Origin: Actinoplanes subtropicus
GTDB taxonomy: Bacteria; Actinomycetota; Actinomycetes; Mycobacteriales; Micromonosporaceae
Length of the DNA stretch: 64,000 bases
NCBI RefSeq assembly: GCF_000721705.1
Contig: NZ_JOJL01000001.1
Coordinates: 310,001-374,000, forward strand
Direction: 5' to 3'
Shown: one piece after another, positions 37,370 to 45,929 of the stretch
Layout of the letters: the number at the start of each line of letters is the position of its first letter
How positions within the stretch are numbered: position 1 is the stretch's first letter
Notes under the pieces: model-generated
The model's database searches: none
Seen by the model: only the letters and a program-made list of their open reading frames with translations
Told to the model about the DNA's origin: nothing
Program-made: the position numbers and the translations under genes

Positions 37370-38627
37370 CGGTGACGGTCAGCGTGTCACCGCGCGGGCA
37401 GAGCAGGTAGCCGGGCGTACCCCGGCAGTCCTGGTCGGCGATCCGCTCGACGGTGCCGAGCGGGGTCTGCCGGCCGGTGGCCAGATCGAGCCGGCTCACC
37501 ACGGTCCGGCCGGGCGGCGTCCGGCTCTCCCGGAGCAGCAGCAGCGACCCGGCCACGCCCGCCGAGAACGCCTGCTGCCCACCGACCGGACGGCCGATCG
37601 TCCGGCCGGTGGCGGCGTCCACCAGCACCGTCGTGGCCGAGGCCAGGTTCGCGGCGGCCGAGAGCAGCAGACGGTCCCCGCCGAGATTCCACACGTAGTT
37701 CAGGTCGTCCCGCCGCCAGACCTCACGGCCGGTGGCGGCATCCCGCCCGGCCACGCCCCGGACATCCGCCGTGCAGATCAGCGCGCCGCAGCCGGTCACG
37801 TAGCCGATCAGCTCCCGGGTCCGCCACAACGGCCGCAGGTCGCTGGTGCGATAGACGGTGCCGACACTCTGCGCGGACGCGGTTCGGACCACGACGACGT
37901 ACGGGTCGGCCGCGAAGAGGGCCGCCGAGTACACCCCGTTCCAGGGGATGCGGGCGTGGGCTCGTACGGCGCCGTCGGCATATCCGTAGACGGTGGCGTC
38001 ACCGGTCCTGGTCACCGCGACGATCGCGGTGGGCAGGCCGCCCTCGGCGAGCGTGATCCACTGCTCGGCCGGCGCGATCGCGCGTCGCCACCTTTCGCGC
38101 CCGTCACGCAGCCCGACCAGCCGCAACTCGGTGGTCAGGCCGGACTGATCGGCGCCGGCGACCAGGGCGTCACCGCGCACCACCGACGGCACGGCCTCGC
38201 CGGCCGACCGCCAGAGCCGCTCGCCGGTCGCCGCGTCGAGCGCCGTCGTGCCGCCACCGGTCGGCACCAGCAGGACGTCGCCGGCCGGGAGCACGCCGTA
38301 GTCGGTCACCTCCGCGCCGCTCGGCGTGCTCCACCGAGCCTTGCCGGTGGCCAGATCGTAGGCGGTCACCGTCGGTGGCCCCGCCGGACCGCTCCGGTTC
38401 AGGTAGACGGTCCGGCCGTCCAGCGCCATGGTGTCGCTCGGCTGGTACGCGGCACTCCAGAGCGGCCGCACCAGCGCCGGCGCCGGTGGCGCGGAGGCGG
38501 CCTGGGCGAGCAGCCCACCCACGGCGACCATGGCCAGCGCGACCCGGCCCAGCCTGGGCACGTCGACGGGGGCGGCCACCGGCTCGGCGGCCGCCCCGGC
38601 GACGTCACCGAGGTCGATCAGGGCCAT
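37359..38627 (-). CDS. PQQ-like beta-propeller repeat membrane protein
   Basis: 422-residue protein with a short N-terminal tail (MALIDLGDV), one helix (VALAMVAVGGLLAQAAS) and a seven- or eight-bladed propeller. Blades carry repeated YDLATGKARW, LDAATGERLWR, RDAATGREVWRR and LDLATGRQTPL strands, the PQQ/quinoprotein-like repeat. No quinone-binding residues can be assigned, so it is probably a structural or binding propeller. The ATG at 38627 is preferred over a GTG at 38651. It is divergent from the next propeller gene. Confidence 0.75.
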   Translation of the reverse strand: MALIDLGDVAGAAAEPVAAPVDVPRLGRVALAMVAVGGLLAQAASAPPAPALVRPLWSAAYQPSDTMALDGRTVYLNRSGPAGPPTVTAYDLATGKARWSTPSGAEVTDYGVLPAGDVLLVPTGGGTTALDAATGERLWRSAGEAVPSVVRGDALVAGADQSGLTTELRLVGLRDGRERWRRAIAPAEQWITLAEGGLPTAIVAVTRTGDATVYGYADGAVRAHARIPWNGVYSAALFAADPYVVVVRTASAQSVGTVYRTSDLRPLWRTRELIGYVTGCGALICTADVRGVAGRDAATGREVWRRDDLNYVWNLGGDRLLLSAAANLASATTVLVDAATGRTIGRPVGGQQAFSAGVAGSLLLLRESRTPPGRTVVSRLDLATGRQTPLGTVERIADQDCRGTPGYLLCPRGDTLTVTAVS

Positions 38628-38713
38628 CGGTGGGCACCATAGCTCGGCCACCCGACCGGTCGCCGACAGCGACGGGGCGCCATCGATCGGTCTGGATGGT
38701 TGGCATCGCGGGC

Positions 38714-40027
38714 ATGCGTACCTCCAGGATTGTCCGCGCCGCCGCGGCCGCCGCCGGGGTGACCGTGCTGCTCGTCTCGCCCGTTGCCGCGCAGGCCGCC
38801 GCCGCGCGGCCGATCGCGCTGGTCGACGTGGCCCCGGACGGAACGCCCGGCAACGGCGGCATCGGCGGCTCGGACGTCTCCGACGACGGCCGGTACGTCG
38901 CCTTCGCCTCCACCTCGGACAACCTCGTTCCGGGCGACGTCAACGGTGTCACCGACGTCTTCCTGCGGGACACCCGGGCCGGAACCACGAGGCTGGTCAG
39001 TGGGGGCCTGGGCGGGCAGCCGGCCAACGACGGGACCGAGTTCGGTGCGACGATCTCCGGGAACGGCCGGTACGTGGTCTTCACCTCGTACGCCTCGAAT
39101 CTGGTTGCCGACGACACCAACGCCGAGCGGGACGTCTTCGTGTACGACAGCCAGACCGGCGTCACGACCCGGGCCAGCGTCTTCGCCGGCAACCGCCAGA
39201 TCCCCGGCACCAGCGGCGGCGGCACGATCTCCGACCATGGCCGCTACGTGGCCTTCCTGGTCACCGCGTTCAACGGGACGGACGACCAGGGCCTCCCGCT
39301 GTACGGCCAGGCGGCGTTCGTGCACGACATGCGGACCGGCCAGACCACCCGGGTCAGCGGGCAGGCCGGCGGCGGCACCGACCTCCCGGTGTTCCAGACG
39401 GCGATCTCCGGCAACGGCAAGCGGGTGGTGTTCAGCGGGTTCGGCGACTGGATCGGCGACGGCGGGGCCGCCACCGGCATCTTCGTGCACGACCTGGCGT
39501 CCGGCGCGACGGTCCGGGCCAACCTGCCCGGCAGCGGGGACGCGTTGCCGGACGGGACGAACCCGAGCATCAGCCGGGACGGAACCAGGGTGTCATGGCA
39601 GTCGTACGACCCGTACGTGCCGGCCGACACCAACGAGACCGGCGACGTCTACGTCCGGGATCTGATCGCCGGCACCACCACCCTGGTCACCGCGAACCAA
39701 ACGGCCACGAACGCGGGCAACGGCTACAGCAGCGCCGGACGGCTCGCGGCGGGCGGCCGCTACGTGGCGTTCTCCTCGTCGGCCTCGGACCTGGTGGCCG
39801 GCGACGGCAACGGTCTCGAGGACGTCTTCGTGCGGGACCTCACCACCGGGCGGACGACGGCGGTCAGCACCACCGCCACCGGCGCGACCGGCAACGGCGA
39901 CAGCTTCGACGCGACCGCCTCGGCGAACGGCAGCCGGGTGGTCTTCGTGTCCGCGGCGACGGATCTCGGCGCCGACCCGGGCGACGGCCTCCGCCACCTG
40001 TACCTCCGCTGCCTGCGCGACTGCTGA
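38714..40027 (+). CDS. Secreted TolB-like (PD40/WD40-like) beta-propeller protein
   Basis: 437-residue exported protein with a signal peptide (RAAAAAAGVTVLLVSPVAAQA). Six or more blades have the pattern ISGNGRYVVFTS / LVADDTNAERDVFVYDSQTG, the PD40 repeat of TolB and related periplasmic propellers. The Asp/Asn-rich loop in each blade (DTNxxxDVF) recurs about every 50 residues and could bind calcium. No catalytic domain is attached. Confidence 0.78.
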   Translation: MRTSRIVRAAAAAAGVTVLLVSPVAAQAAAARPIALVDVAPDGTPGNGGIGGSDVSDDGRYVAFASTSDNLVPGDVNGVTDVFLRDTRAGTTRLVSGGLGGQPANDGTEFGATISGNGRYVVFTSYASNLVADDTNAERDVFVYDSQTGVTTRASVFAGNRQIPGTSGGGTISDHGRYVAFLVTAFNGTDDQGLPLYGQAAFVHDMRTGQTTRVSGQAGGGTDLPVFQTAISGNGKRVVFSGFGDWIGDGGAATGIFVHDLASGATVRANLPGSGDALPDGTNPSISRDGTRVSWQSYDPYVPADTNETGDVYVRDLIAGTTTLVTANQTATNAGNGYSSAGRLAAGGRYVAFSSSASDLVAGDGNGLEDVFVRDLTTGRTTAVSTTATGATGNGDSFDATASANGSRVVFVSAATDLGADPGDGLRHLYLRCLRDC

Positions 40028-40035
40028 CCGACAGG

Positions 40036-40067
40036 AAACAGGGGAAGCCGCGCGGCTTTCCCTGTTT
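40036..40067. terminator. Terminator hairpin
   Basis: AAACAGGGGAAGCCGC (40036-40051) and GCGGCTTTCCCTGTTT (40052-40067) pair at 15 of 16 positions, just after the rightward gene's stop and before the end of the leftward DUF2461 gene. Confidence 0.85.
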
Positions 40068-40082
40068 CGGTCGTCTCCGGCA

Positions 40083-40715
40083 TCAGGGGCGGTGTGGGCC
40101 GACGTGGTCGTCGAGCCACGCGCGGAGCGGGCGGCTCGCACGCAGGAAGTCGACCAGCCTGGTCTGCGCCTTCGCGGTGCCGAGCCAGGCCGCGGGCGCC
40201 CACTCCTGCCAGGTGGTGAGTCCCTTGTGCCGTAGGAGGTCCACCCGCGGGTGATCCTTCGGATAGCCCCGGGGTGCGGTCTTCAAACTGCCATGCCCGT
40301 GTACGCCGATCCCGGCCGCCTCGATCGTGGCGATCACGTCGGTGAGCTGCTTGCCGGTGCGGTCCCCGGCGACCGCCTTGCGGTAGCGGTCCAGCTGGTC
40401 GGGCTCCATCTGATACATGCCGCAGCCGGCCGCCAGCCCCTCCGCCGACAGCTGGACATAGCCGCCGGCCTCGAGCCAGGCCCCGAGATGCGTCTTGTAC
40501 GGCGACTTGTCATTGCTGAACCGCACATCACGGTACGGCCGGAAAATCTTCCCCGGCCCGAACTCCGGCTCCAGCGCCGCGAGCAACTCTCGCATGGGCT
40601 CGCGCACCCGCTCCTCGTAGAAGGCCTGATGCGCGGTCCAATACGTCTTCGAGTTGTCGGCGGCGAGCCCCTCGTAGAACTCGAGTGCCTCGCTCGGCCA
40701 GCCACGGAACGTCAC
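40083..40715 (-). CDS. DUF2461 family protein
   Basis: 210-residue cytoplasmic protein of the DUF2461 (TIGR02453) family of unknown biochemical function. Family segments are FYEGLAADNSKTYW at the N-terminus, FRPYRDVRFSNDKSPYKTH and the central GCGMYQMEPDQLDRYR. The length is complete. Its first 188 bp overlap, out of frame, the 3' end of the upstream regulator gene. Confidence 0.9.
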   Translation of the reverse strand: MTFRGWPSEALEFYEGLAADNSKTYWTAHQAFYEERVREPMRELLAALEPEFGPGKIFRPYRDVRFSNDKSPYKTHLGAWLEAGGYVQLSAEGLAAGCGMYQMEPDQLDRYRKAVAGDRTGKQLTDVIATIEAAGIGVHGHGSLKTAPRGYPKDHPRVDLLRHKGLTTWQEWAPAAWLGTAKAQTRLVDFLRASRPLRAWLDDHVGPHRP

Positions 40716-41865
40716 CCCGCCACGTTAGCGCCCCCGGCCGGCCGTGTGGTCCGGGGACGCGGACGCTACGCGCGGCGGTGTACCCGAGCCGGGAGGCGAG
40801 CCCTTCGTCCATGACCCGGGAAAAGGGCCGCCACCATTTCTCTTCGTTCAGGCGCCCGTTCAGTGTGCGCATATCTCGCCGCTCGCCTTCGGACACGCGA
40901 TAGAGGGCCAACAGCTGGTCCAGCTCATCAGCCTTCACCCGGACACGTCCCCGTTCGATACGGGCGATCTGGGACGCCGACCGCTGAACAGCCCGAGCCA
41001 CGACGTCGACTGCCAGCCCATGGGATTGCCGCAGCCGGCGCAGCCAGCCACCGAGGATCTCGTGCGCGACCGTCGGGCGAGCAGTGGCACCCGAGTCCGG
41101 AAGATGGGCGTGCCGCCCGGACGGGCTGACCCCCAGGGTGTGAAGCTGCGCCGACGACAAACCAAAGACATGGTCGGACAACGCCGCGAGCAGATCGTGG
41201 GGTGGCTGCGGCGGGCTGCTGGGACGCCCGCGCACGAGCCAATCATGCCAACCGAACAACCAGTCGGCCGCGGCCGGCTCGGCGAACAGAGCGGCCCTGC
41301 GAAGCAGGCCGCTGAGGACCGCCCGCGCGTCATCGGGGACATCGACGATCCGGTCGGCTCGAAGGATCAGGACTTGACCGGAGGACGCCACGACGTCGCT
41401 GCCCACTTCGATGGCGGCACGCAGCTGCCGCCAGGAGCACTGCAACGTAACCGCACCGTCCGTCGCGGCGGGATCCTCGGCGGTCACGACGAGCGCAGTC
41501 GGCCCTTTAGCGGAAATGGCGATCCCGGCGGCCGGACGCGAGCCACCAGTGTCGTGGCCCGATCCCAGTGCCAGCCCGAAGGTCGAGGCATTGCCGAGCG
41601 GAACCACGAGGCGCAGTCCGCTGACCGTGGGGTGGGCCGCCCTTACCGGCAATGGGCAGCCGCCGCCGCGTGCCCGGCCCCGCGCGCCGAGCAGCAGGCA
41701 ATGCATGACGGCCGCCTCTATCCAGCGTTGCCCAGCGGTGCGCGCATCCGGAATCTGCGGTTCGCCCCGGACCAGCTTCGCGATTTCGTCGTAGGCGAGT
41801 TGGTGCGGCTCGCCGGTGAACTGGATCCGCCGCCGCACATCGCTTTTGCGATTCGACCTGCTCAC
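40528..41865 (-). CDS. XRE-type helix-turn-helix regulator with a lost C-terminal sensor domain
   Basis: 445-residue frame. The N-terminal 250 residues are not recognised. An XRE helix-turn-helix lies at about residues 268-313 (ILGGWLRRLRQSHGLAVDVV then QIARIERGRVRV). It is followed by the opening of a DUF5753-like region (EEKWWRPFSRVMDEGLASRLGY), the usual partner domain of actinobacterial XRE regulators. After about residue 362 similarity stops and the frame runs through basic, shadow-like sequence inside the DUF2461 gene. I infer that a deletion removed about 170 residues of DUF5753. The start is a GTG overlapping the upstream small gene by 4 bp. Confidence 0.65.
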   Translation of the reverse strand: MSRSNRKSDVRRRIQFTGEPHQLAYDEIAKLVRGEPQIPDARTAGQRWIEAAVMHCLLLGARGRARGGGCPLPVRAAHPTVSGLRLVVPLGNASTFGLALGSGHDTGGSRPAAGIAISAKGPTALVVTAEDPAATDGAVTLQCSWRQLRAAIEVGSDVVASSGQVLILRADRIVDVPDDARAVLSGLLRRAALFAEPAAADWLFGWHDWLVRGRPSSPPQPPHDLLAALSDHVFGLSSAQLHTLGVSPSGRHAHLPDSGATARPTVAHEILGGWLRRLRQSHGLAVDVVARAVQRSASQIARIERGRVRVKADELDQLLALYRVSEGERRDMRTLNGRLNEEKWWRPFSRVMDEGLASRLGYTAARSVRVPGPHGRPGALTWRGDVPWLAERGTRVLRGARRRQLEDVLDRASGLLRGAGARAHARVARGAGAGVRAGEDFPAVP

Positions 41866-42089
41866 CGTAGCGGATTCCCGCCGGCGGCCTGAACCACGTC
41901 ACGACTCCAGGTCCGGAGCTCCCGGACCAGCCGGAACGCCGCTTCACCGTGGACGGCGGGGCGGAGAAGGAAGACCAGCCAAAGCGGCATGGCGCAGCAG
42001 GCGATGATCAGGATCGGCACGTGAGCGATCGCCACTATCAGAGGGCGCGCCAAGACACTCGGCAATGCCGCAAGATCGATGGAGGGCAT
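41862..42089 (-). CDS. Small membrane protein coupled to the XRE regulator
   Basis: About 75 residues with one or two hydrophobic helices (ARPLIVAIAHVPILIIACCAMPLWLVFLL) and a charged C-terminal tail. The ATG at 42089 has GGGAG seven bases upstream; an ATG at 42095 is too close to it. Its stop overlaps the regulator's GTG by 4 bp (GTGA), which argues that both are real and co-translated. No family is recognised. Confidence 0.6.
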   Translation of the reverse strand: MPSIDLAALPSVLARPLIVAIAHVPILIIACCAMPLWLVFLLRPAVHGEAAFRLVRELRTWSRDVVQAAGGNPLR

Positions 42090-42164
42090 GGACATCTCCC
42101 GTTCCGCTGCCCGGCCAACGGCATCGAGAAGAGTGGGACTCTACCGAACGAATATGATCAAGGC

Positions 42165-42221
42165 GGGAGTTGCAAACCCCTTCAACCGCTCTGTTTGGAA
42201 CTGCGCCGGGAGTTCCAAAAC
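42165..42221. promoter_or_regulatory. Repeated operator-like sequence near the regulator gene
   Basis: TTTGGAACT (42194-42202) and AGTTCCAAA (42211-42219) form a perfect 9-bp inverted repeat with an 8-nt centre. A third related half-site, GGGAGTTGCAAAC, lies at 42165-42177. A TATGAT at 42153 could be a -10 element. The 260-bp gap between the divergent small membrane gene and the 42349 gene holds no other gene. It is a possible binding site of the adjacent XRE protein. Confidence 0.45.
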
Positions 42222-42348
42222 GGTAAGGCCACCGCGTACGACCGTCGTAACGCTATCCGGTCTGTCAAGCCGGGGCTCCCCGGCCGGGTGAAGCAGTCCC
42301 GTTCGCCCGGGAACTTGTACGCTGACCGAAACTCGATGGATGGTGGTC

Positions 42349-42660
42349 ATGACGTCACAGGTCGTCACGTACTCGGTGGATGATGTCGCGGTCTCGTTCG
42401 AGATCCAGCCGGTCGACGGGTTCGTGCCCGCCACCTCCGCCGACGAGGTGATCGGCCGGGTGCGGGTCGCGCTGGGACCGGCCGTGGCGGCCGCGCGGGC
42501 GGTGCTCGACCAGGTGAAGGAGATGGCGCCGGACCGGGTCGAGGTGAAGTTCGGGGTGAAGGTCACCGGCACGATGAACTGGCTGGTGGCGAAGGCCGCG
42601 ACCGAGGGCAACTTCGAGGTGACCCTGGCCTGGGACCCGAAGCCGCCGGCGGCCGGCTGA
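42349..42660 (+). CDS. CU044_2847 family protein (trypsin-co-occurring domain 1 type)
   Basis: 103-residue soluble protein. The family signature is the C-terminal VKFGVKVTGTMNWLVAKAATEGNFEVTL, with an N-terminal strand pair of the VVTYSVDDVAVSFEIQPV type. Such domains often accompany trypsin-like proteases or NTPases in actinobacterial conflict and signalling modules. Here there is no protease next to it, only a phosphatase 15 bp downstream. The ATG at 42349 is preferred; an in-frame ATG nine bases earlier is possible. Confidence 0.8.
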   Translation: MTSQVVTYSVDDVAVSFEIQPVDGFVPATSADEVIGRVRVALGPAVAAARAVLDQVKEMAPDRVEVKFGVKVTGTMNWLVAKAATEGNFEVTLAWDPKPPAAG

Positions 42661-42675
42661 CCGGGCCGGTGCCTG

Positions 42676-43383
42676 ATGGCGGCCGAGCGGCATCTCGAGT
42701 GGGCGGGCTGCTACAACGTCCGGGATCTGGGCGGGCTGCCGATCCGTGGCGGCGGGGCGACCCGGCCGGCGGCCGTCGTCCGGGCCGACAGCCTGGACCG
42801 GTTGACGTCGGAGGGGTGGGCGGCGCTGCACGCGTACGGCATCCGGACCGTGGTTGACCTGCGCGAGGACGAGGAGCGATCGACGACGGTGACCCGGCCG
42901 GACGGGATCACGGTGGTGCACGTCCCGCTCGACGACAACGCCGACACCGCGTTCTGGTCCTGGTGCCTCGACGACGACGCGGACGGGACACCGCTCTACT
43001 ATCGCCCGTTCCTCGAACACAAGGCGGAACGGTGCGTGGCGGCGATCGCCGCGGTGGCGACGGCCGAGCCGGGCGGCGTGGTCGTGCACTGCGGCATCGG
43101 CCGGGACCGGACCGGGCTGGTCGCGCTGATCCTGCTGGCGCTCGCCGGGGTCGAACCGGACGCCATCGTGGCCGACTACGCGGTGAGCGGCGAGCGCCTG
43201 AAAAGGTATTTCAACCACCCGCGACAAGACGATCCGATCGCCGAGCGGCTGGCCGAGCGCGGGACGACGATCGCCGAGGTGCTGACCGAGTTGGTCACCG
43301 AGGTCGACATCGAGGCGTGCCTGGCGGCGGCGGGCCTCGGGGCGGCGGAGCTGTACGCGCTTCGCACCCGGATGACCGTTTAG
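42676..43383 (+). CDS. Tyrosine/dual-specificity protein phosphatase (PtpB-like)
   Basis: 235-residue cysteine phosphatase. It opens with the NVRDLGGLP motif of the PtpB/DSP family. The P-loop is VVHCGIGRDRTGLVAL, a CX5R signature with catalytic Cys and Arg intact. A general-acid aspartate lies in VPLDDNAD. The GIGRDRTG loop resembles lipid/tyrosine phosphatases such as M. tuberculosis PtpB. It has no signal peptide and is probably co-transcribed with the CU044_2847 gene. Confidence 0.9.
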   Translation: MAAERHLEWAGCYNVRDLGGLPIRGGGATRPAAVVRADSLDRLTSEGWAALHAYGIRTVVDLREDEERSTTVTRPDGITVVHVPLDDNADTAFWSWCLDDDADGTPLYYRPFLEHKAERCVAAIAAVATAEPGGVVVHCGIGRDRTGLVALILLALAGVEPDAIVADYAVSGERLKRYFNHPRQDDPIAERLAERGTTIAEVLTELVTEVDIEACLAAAGLGAAELYALRTRMTV

Positions 43384-43793
43384 CTCAGCCGGATCAGGCC
43401 CGCCCGGGTGGCGCGGAAGCCGCATCTGTCGAGATAAAAGCGTTCGAGGTGCGGCTCGAAGTCGACATGCAGCCACTCGCATCCGGCATCGCGGGCCTCT
43501 TCGGCCGCGGCGTCGACCAGCGCCGCCGCGATGCCCTCCTGGCGCCGGTCGGGATCGACCGCGGTGTCCAGCAGGAAGGCGTGACTGCCGCCGTCCCAGC
43601 AGACCTGGACGAAGCCGACCAGCCGGTGCGCTTCGAAGGCGCCGATCCAGGTGAGCGCGTGCCGTGCCAGCCGCGCCGACCACGGCCGGACGGCGGCGGG
43701 GTCGCCGCCGAAGGCGCGCGCGTGCAGGGCGCTGAGCCGGCGGTCGTCGACCTCGAAGCGGGACACGAGCGCGATCGCCATCCGGTGGAGCAT
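43380..43793 (-). CDS. GNAT family N-acetyltransferase
   Basis: 137-residue acetyl-CoA-dependent acetyltransferase. The acetyl-CoA loop is VDPDRRQEGIAAALVDAA (Q/RxxGxG/A) and the C-terminal strand ends HLERFYLDRCGFR, typical of GNAT enzymes. The substrate is unknown. Its stop overlaps the phosphatase stop by 4 bp. Its start faces the next gene with only 11 bp between, so a downstream ATG at 43781 may be used. Confidence 0.85.
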   Translation of the reverse strand: MLHRMAIALVSRFEVDDRRLSALHARAFGGDPAAVRPWSARLARHALTWIGAFEAHRLVGFVQVCWDGGSHAFLLDTAVDPDRRQEGIAAALVDAAAEEARDAGCEWLHVDFEPHLERFYLDRCGFRATRAGLIRLS

Positions 43794-43804
43794 AGTGTCG
43801 GGCG

Positions 43805-44743
43805 ATGACCGTTCTGGAGTGGTTGCTCGAGTCGGACCCGGCCGTTCGGTGGCAGGTGCTGCGGGATCTCGCCGGCGCCTCGGACGACGTGGTGGCCGCC
43901 GAGCGGGCGCGGGTCGCCGCCGAGGGCTGGGGCGCGCGGCTCCTGGAGCTGCAGGACGCGGACGGGCAGTGGGCCGGCGGGTCGCTCTTCCCGGCCGGGA
44001 GCGGCGGCCCGGGCCCCGACGGCCAGCCCTGGACGGCGACCGAGCCGACCCTGACGCTGCTTTCCCTGCTCGGGGCGGACCCGGCCGACGAGCGCGTTCG
44101 CGCGGCGGTGGCGCGGGCCGCCGCGGGGAGCCGGTGGGACTACAACGGCGAGCCGATCTTCCACGGCGAGGCCGAGCCGTGCATCAATGGCCGTACGGTC
44201 AGCCTTGGGGTTTATTTCGGACATGACGTGGGCGGGATCGTCGAGCGGTTGCTGGCCGGGCAGTTGGCCGACGGCGGGTGGAACTGCGAGGCCGAGTTCG
44301 GGTCGGTGCGCTCGTCGTTCGACTCGACGATCAACGTGCTGGAAGGGCTGCTGGCGTACGAGCGGGCGATCCCCTCGCCGGCGGTGACCGCGGCCCGGCG
44401 GCACGGCGAGGAATACCTGCTCGAGCGGAGCCTCTTCCGGCGCCGGAGCACGGGTGAGCCGGCCAAGGAGGGCTACCTCCAGCTCTCCTTCCCGCCGCGC
44501 TGGCACTACGACGTGCTGCGCGGGCTGGAGCATTTCCGGGCGGCGGGCGACGCGCCGGACCCGCGGCTGAAGGAGGCGGTCGAGGTGGTCCGCTCGAAGC
44601 GGCGGCCCGACGGCAGCTGGCCGCTGGAGAACACGCACCGCGGCCAGGTGCACTTCCCGCTGGAGGACGGCGACGGCCGGCCCAGCCGGTGGAACACCCT
44701 GCGGGCCATGCGGGTCCTCGCCTGGCACGACAATCACCTCTGA
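43805..44743 (+). CDS. Squalene-cyclase/prenyltransferase-like alpha-toroid protein
   Basis: 312-residue protein with repeated QW-like helical units: LQDADGQWAGGSLF, LADGGWNCEAEFG, RRPDGSWPLENTH. The fold is that of class II terpene cyclases and prenyltransferases, but the catalytic DXDD motif of squalene cyclases is not visible and the protein is half their length. It is therefore probably not a cyclase. No terpene genes are nearby. Function unknown. Confidence 0.72.
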   Translation: MTVLEWLLESDPAVRWQVLRDLAGASDDVVAAERARVAAEGWGARLLELQDADGQWAGGSLFPAGSGGPGPDGQPWTATEPTLTLLSLLGADPADERVRAAVARAAAGSRWDYNGEPIFHGEAEPCINGRTVSLGVYFGHDVGGIVERLLAGQLADGGWNCEAEFGSVRSSFDSTINVLEGLLAYERAIPSPAVTAARRHGEEYLLERSLFRRRSTGEPAKEGYLQLSFPPRWHYDVLRGLEHFRAAGDAPDPRLKEAVEVVRSKRRPDGSWPLENTHRGQVHFPLEDGDGRPSRWNTLRAMRVLAWHDNHL

Positions 44744-44753
44744 TCCGGCATCT

Positions 44754-45929
44754 CTAATCCGGCAGGATCGGGACCGACGGGTTGAGGTCGCGGCCCAGGG
44801 TGGCGGCGCGGGTCAGCAGCTTCGAGCCGAAGCGGTCGCGCACCGCGTCCATCGCCACATCCAGGCTGTCGTCGGTCAGCTCGTCGAAGAGCGACGGCTG
44901 GACGTTGCCGTCGGAATCCAGGTTGCTGACCGCCACGCCGACCAGGGTCAGGCCGCGGGACTCGATCAGCGGGCGGGCCTCCAGCAGCAGGGCGCGCGCC
45001 GTCTCCAGGACGGCTCGGGTCTGCATCGTCGCCTTGAGCATGCTGCGGGAGCGGGTGGCGCGCCCGAAGTCGTCGAAGCGCAGCCGCAGGGTGACCGTGC
45101 GGCCGGCCCGGTGGGCCGCCCGCATCCGGCGGGTCACCCGGTCGACCAGGGCGGCCAGGGTGGCGTCGATCTCGGCGAACGGGCGGGGGCGGCGGCCGAG
45201 GGCGCATTGCGAGCCGATCGAGCCGCGGCGGTGGCCGACCCGTACGCGCCGGGGGTCTCGATTGTGCGCGAGCGCGTGCAGATGCCGGCCGTGGTGCGCG
45301 CCGAGGAGGCTGACCAGGGCCGCCTCGCCGACCCGGGCCACGTGGCCGACCGTGGTGATCTGGTGTTTGCGCAGCTTGCCCGAGGTCACCGGGCCGACGC
45401 CCCAGAGCCGCTCGACCGGCAGCGGGTGCAGGAACTCCAGCTCCTTGCCGGGCGGCACCTCCAGCAGGCCGTCCGGCTTGCCGACGCCGCTGGCGACTTT
45501 CGCCAGGAACTTGGTGCCGGCGATGCCGACCGTGATGGGCAGACCAACCTTTTCCCGTACGTCGTGACGCAGGCCGGCCGCTATCTCCCGGGCGGGTCCC
45601 CGGATCTTGTACAGGCCGGTCACGTCGAGGAACGCTTCGTCGATCGAGATGCCCTCGACGATCGGGGTGGTGTCGCGGAAGATCTCGAACACCGCTTTGC
45701 TGGCCTCCGCATACGCCCGCATGCGGGGTGGAACCACGACGGCGCGCGGGCAGAGCGCCCGGGCCTGGGTCAATCCCATCGGCGTGCGGACGCCGCACGC
45801 CTTGGCCTCGTAGCTCGCGGCCAGCACGACGCCCATGCCGACCAGCACCGGACGCCCGCGCAACGCCGGGTCGTCGCGCTGCTCGACGGACGCGTAGAAC
45901 GCATCCAGATCGGCGTGCAGGATGGCCAC
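44754..45929 (-). CDS. dinB: DNA polymerase IV (Y-family translesion polymerase)
   Basis: 391-residue error-prone polymerase. The palm begins AILHADLDAFYASVEQRDDP (first catalytic Asp), and SIDEAFLDVTG supplies the second catalytic acidic pair. Helix-hairpin-helix DNA-binding motifs (LWGVGPVTSGKL and VARVGEAAL) and the little-finger domain follow. The GTG at 45929 is chosen because the family begins directly at ILHADLDAF. There is no beta-clamp-like QLxLF at the very C-terminus; PSLFDEL near residue 350 may serve. Confidence 0.93.
   Translation of the reverse strand: MAILHADLDAFYASVEQRDDPALRGRPVLVGMGVVLAASYEAKACGVRTPMGLTQARALCPRAVVVPPRMRAYAEASKAVFEIFRDTTPIVEGISIDEAFLDVTGLYKIRGPAREIAAGLRHDVREKVGLPITVGIAGTKFLAKVASGVGKPDGLLEVPPGKELEFLHPLPVERLWGVGPVTSGKLRKHQITTVGHVARVGEAALVSLLGAHHGRHLHALAHNRDPRRVRVGHRRGSIGSQCALGRRPRPFAEIDATLAALVDRVTRRMRAAHRAGRTVTLRLRFDDFGRATRSRSMLKATMQTRAVLETARALLLEARPLIESRGLTLVGVAVSNLDSDGNVQPSLFDELTDDSLDVAMDAVRDRFGSKLLTRAATLGRDLNPSVPILPD

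Noticed and set aside
40744..41892. Rightward 380-codon frame opposite the XRE regulator
   Set aside because: No recognisable domain, poor start context, and the leftward frame contains a helix-turn-helix and a coupled start.
41949..42383. Rightward frame across the divergent promoter region
   Set aside because: It covers the operator-like repeats and overlaps the better supported start at 42349; no motif or ribosome-binding site.
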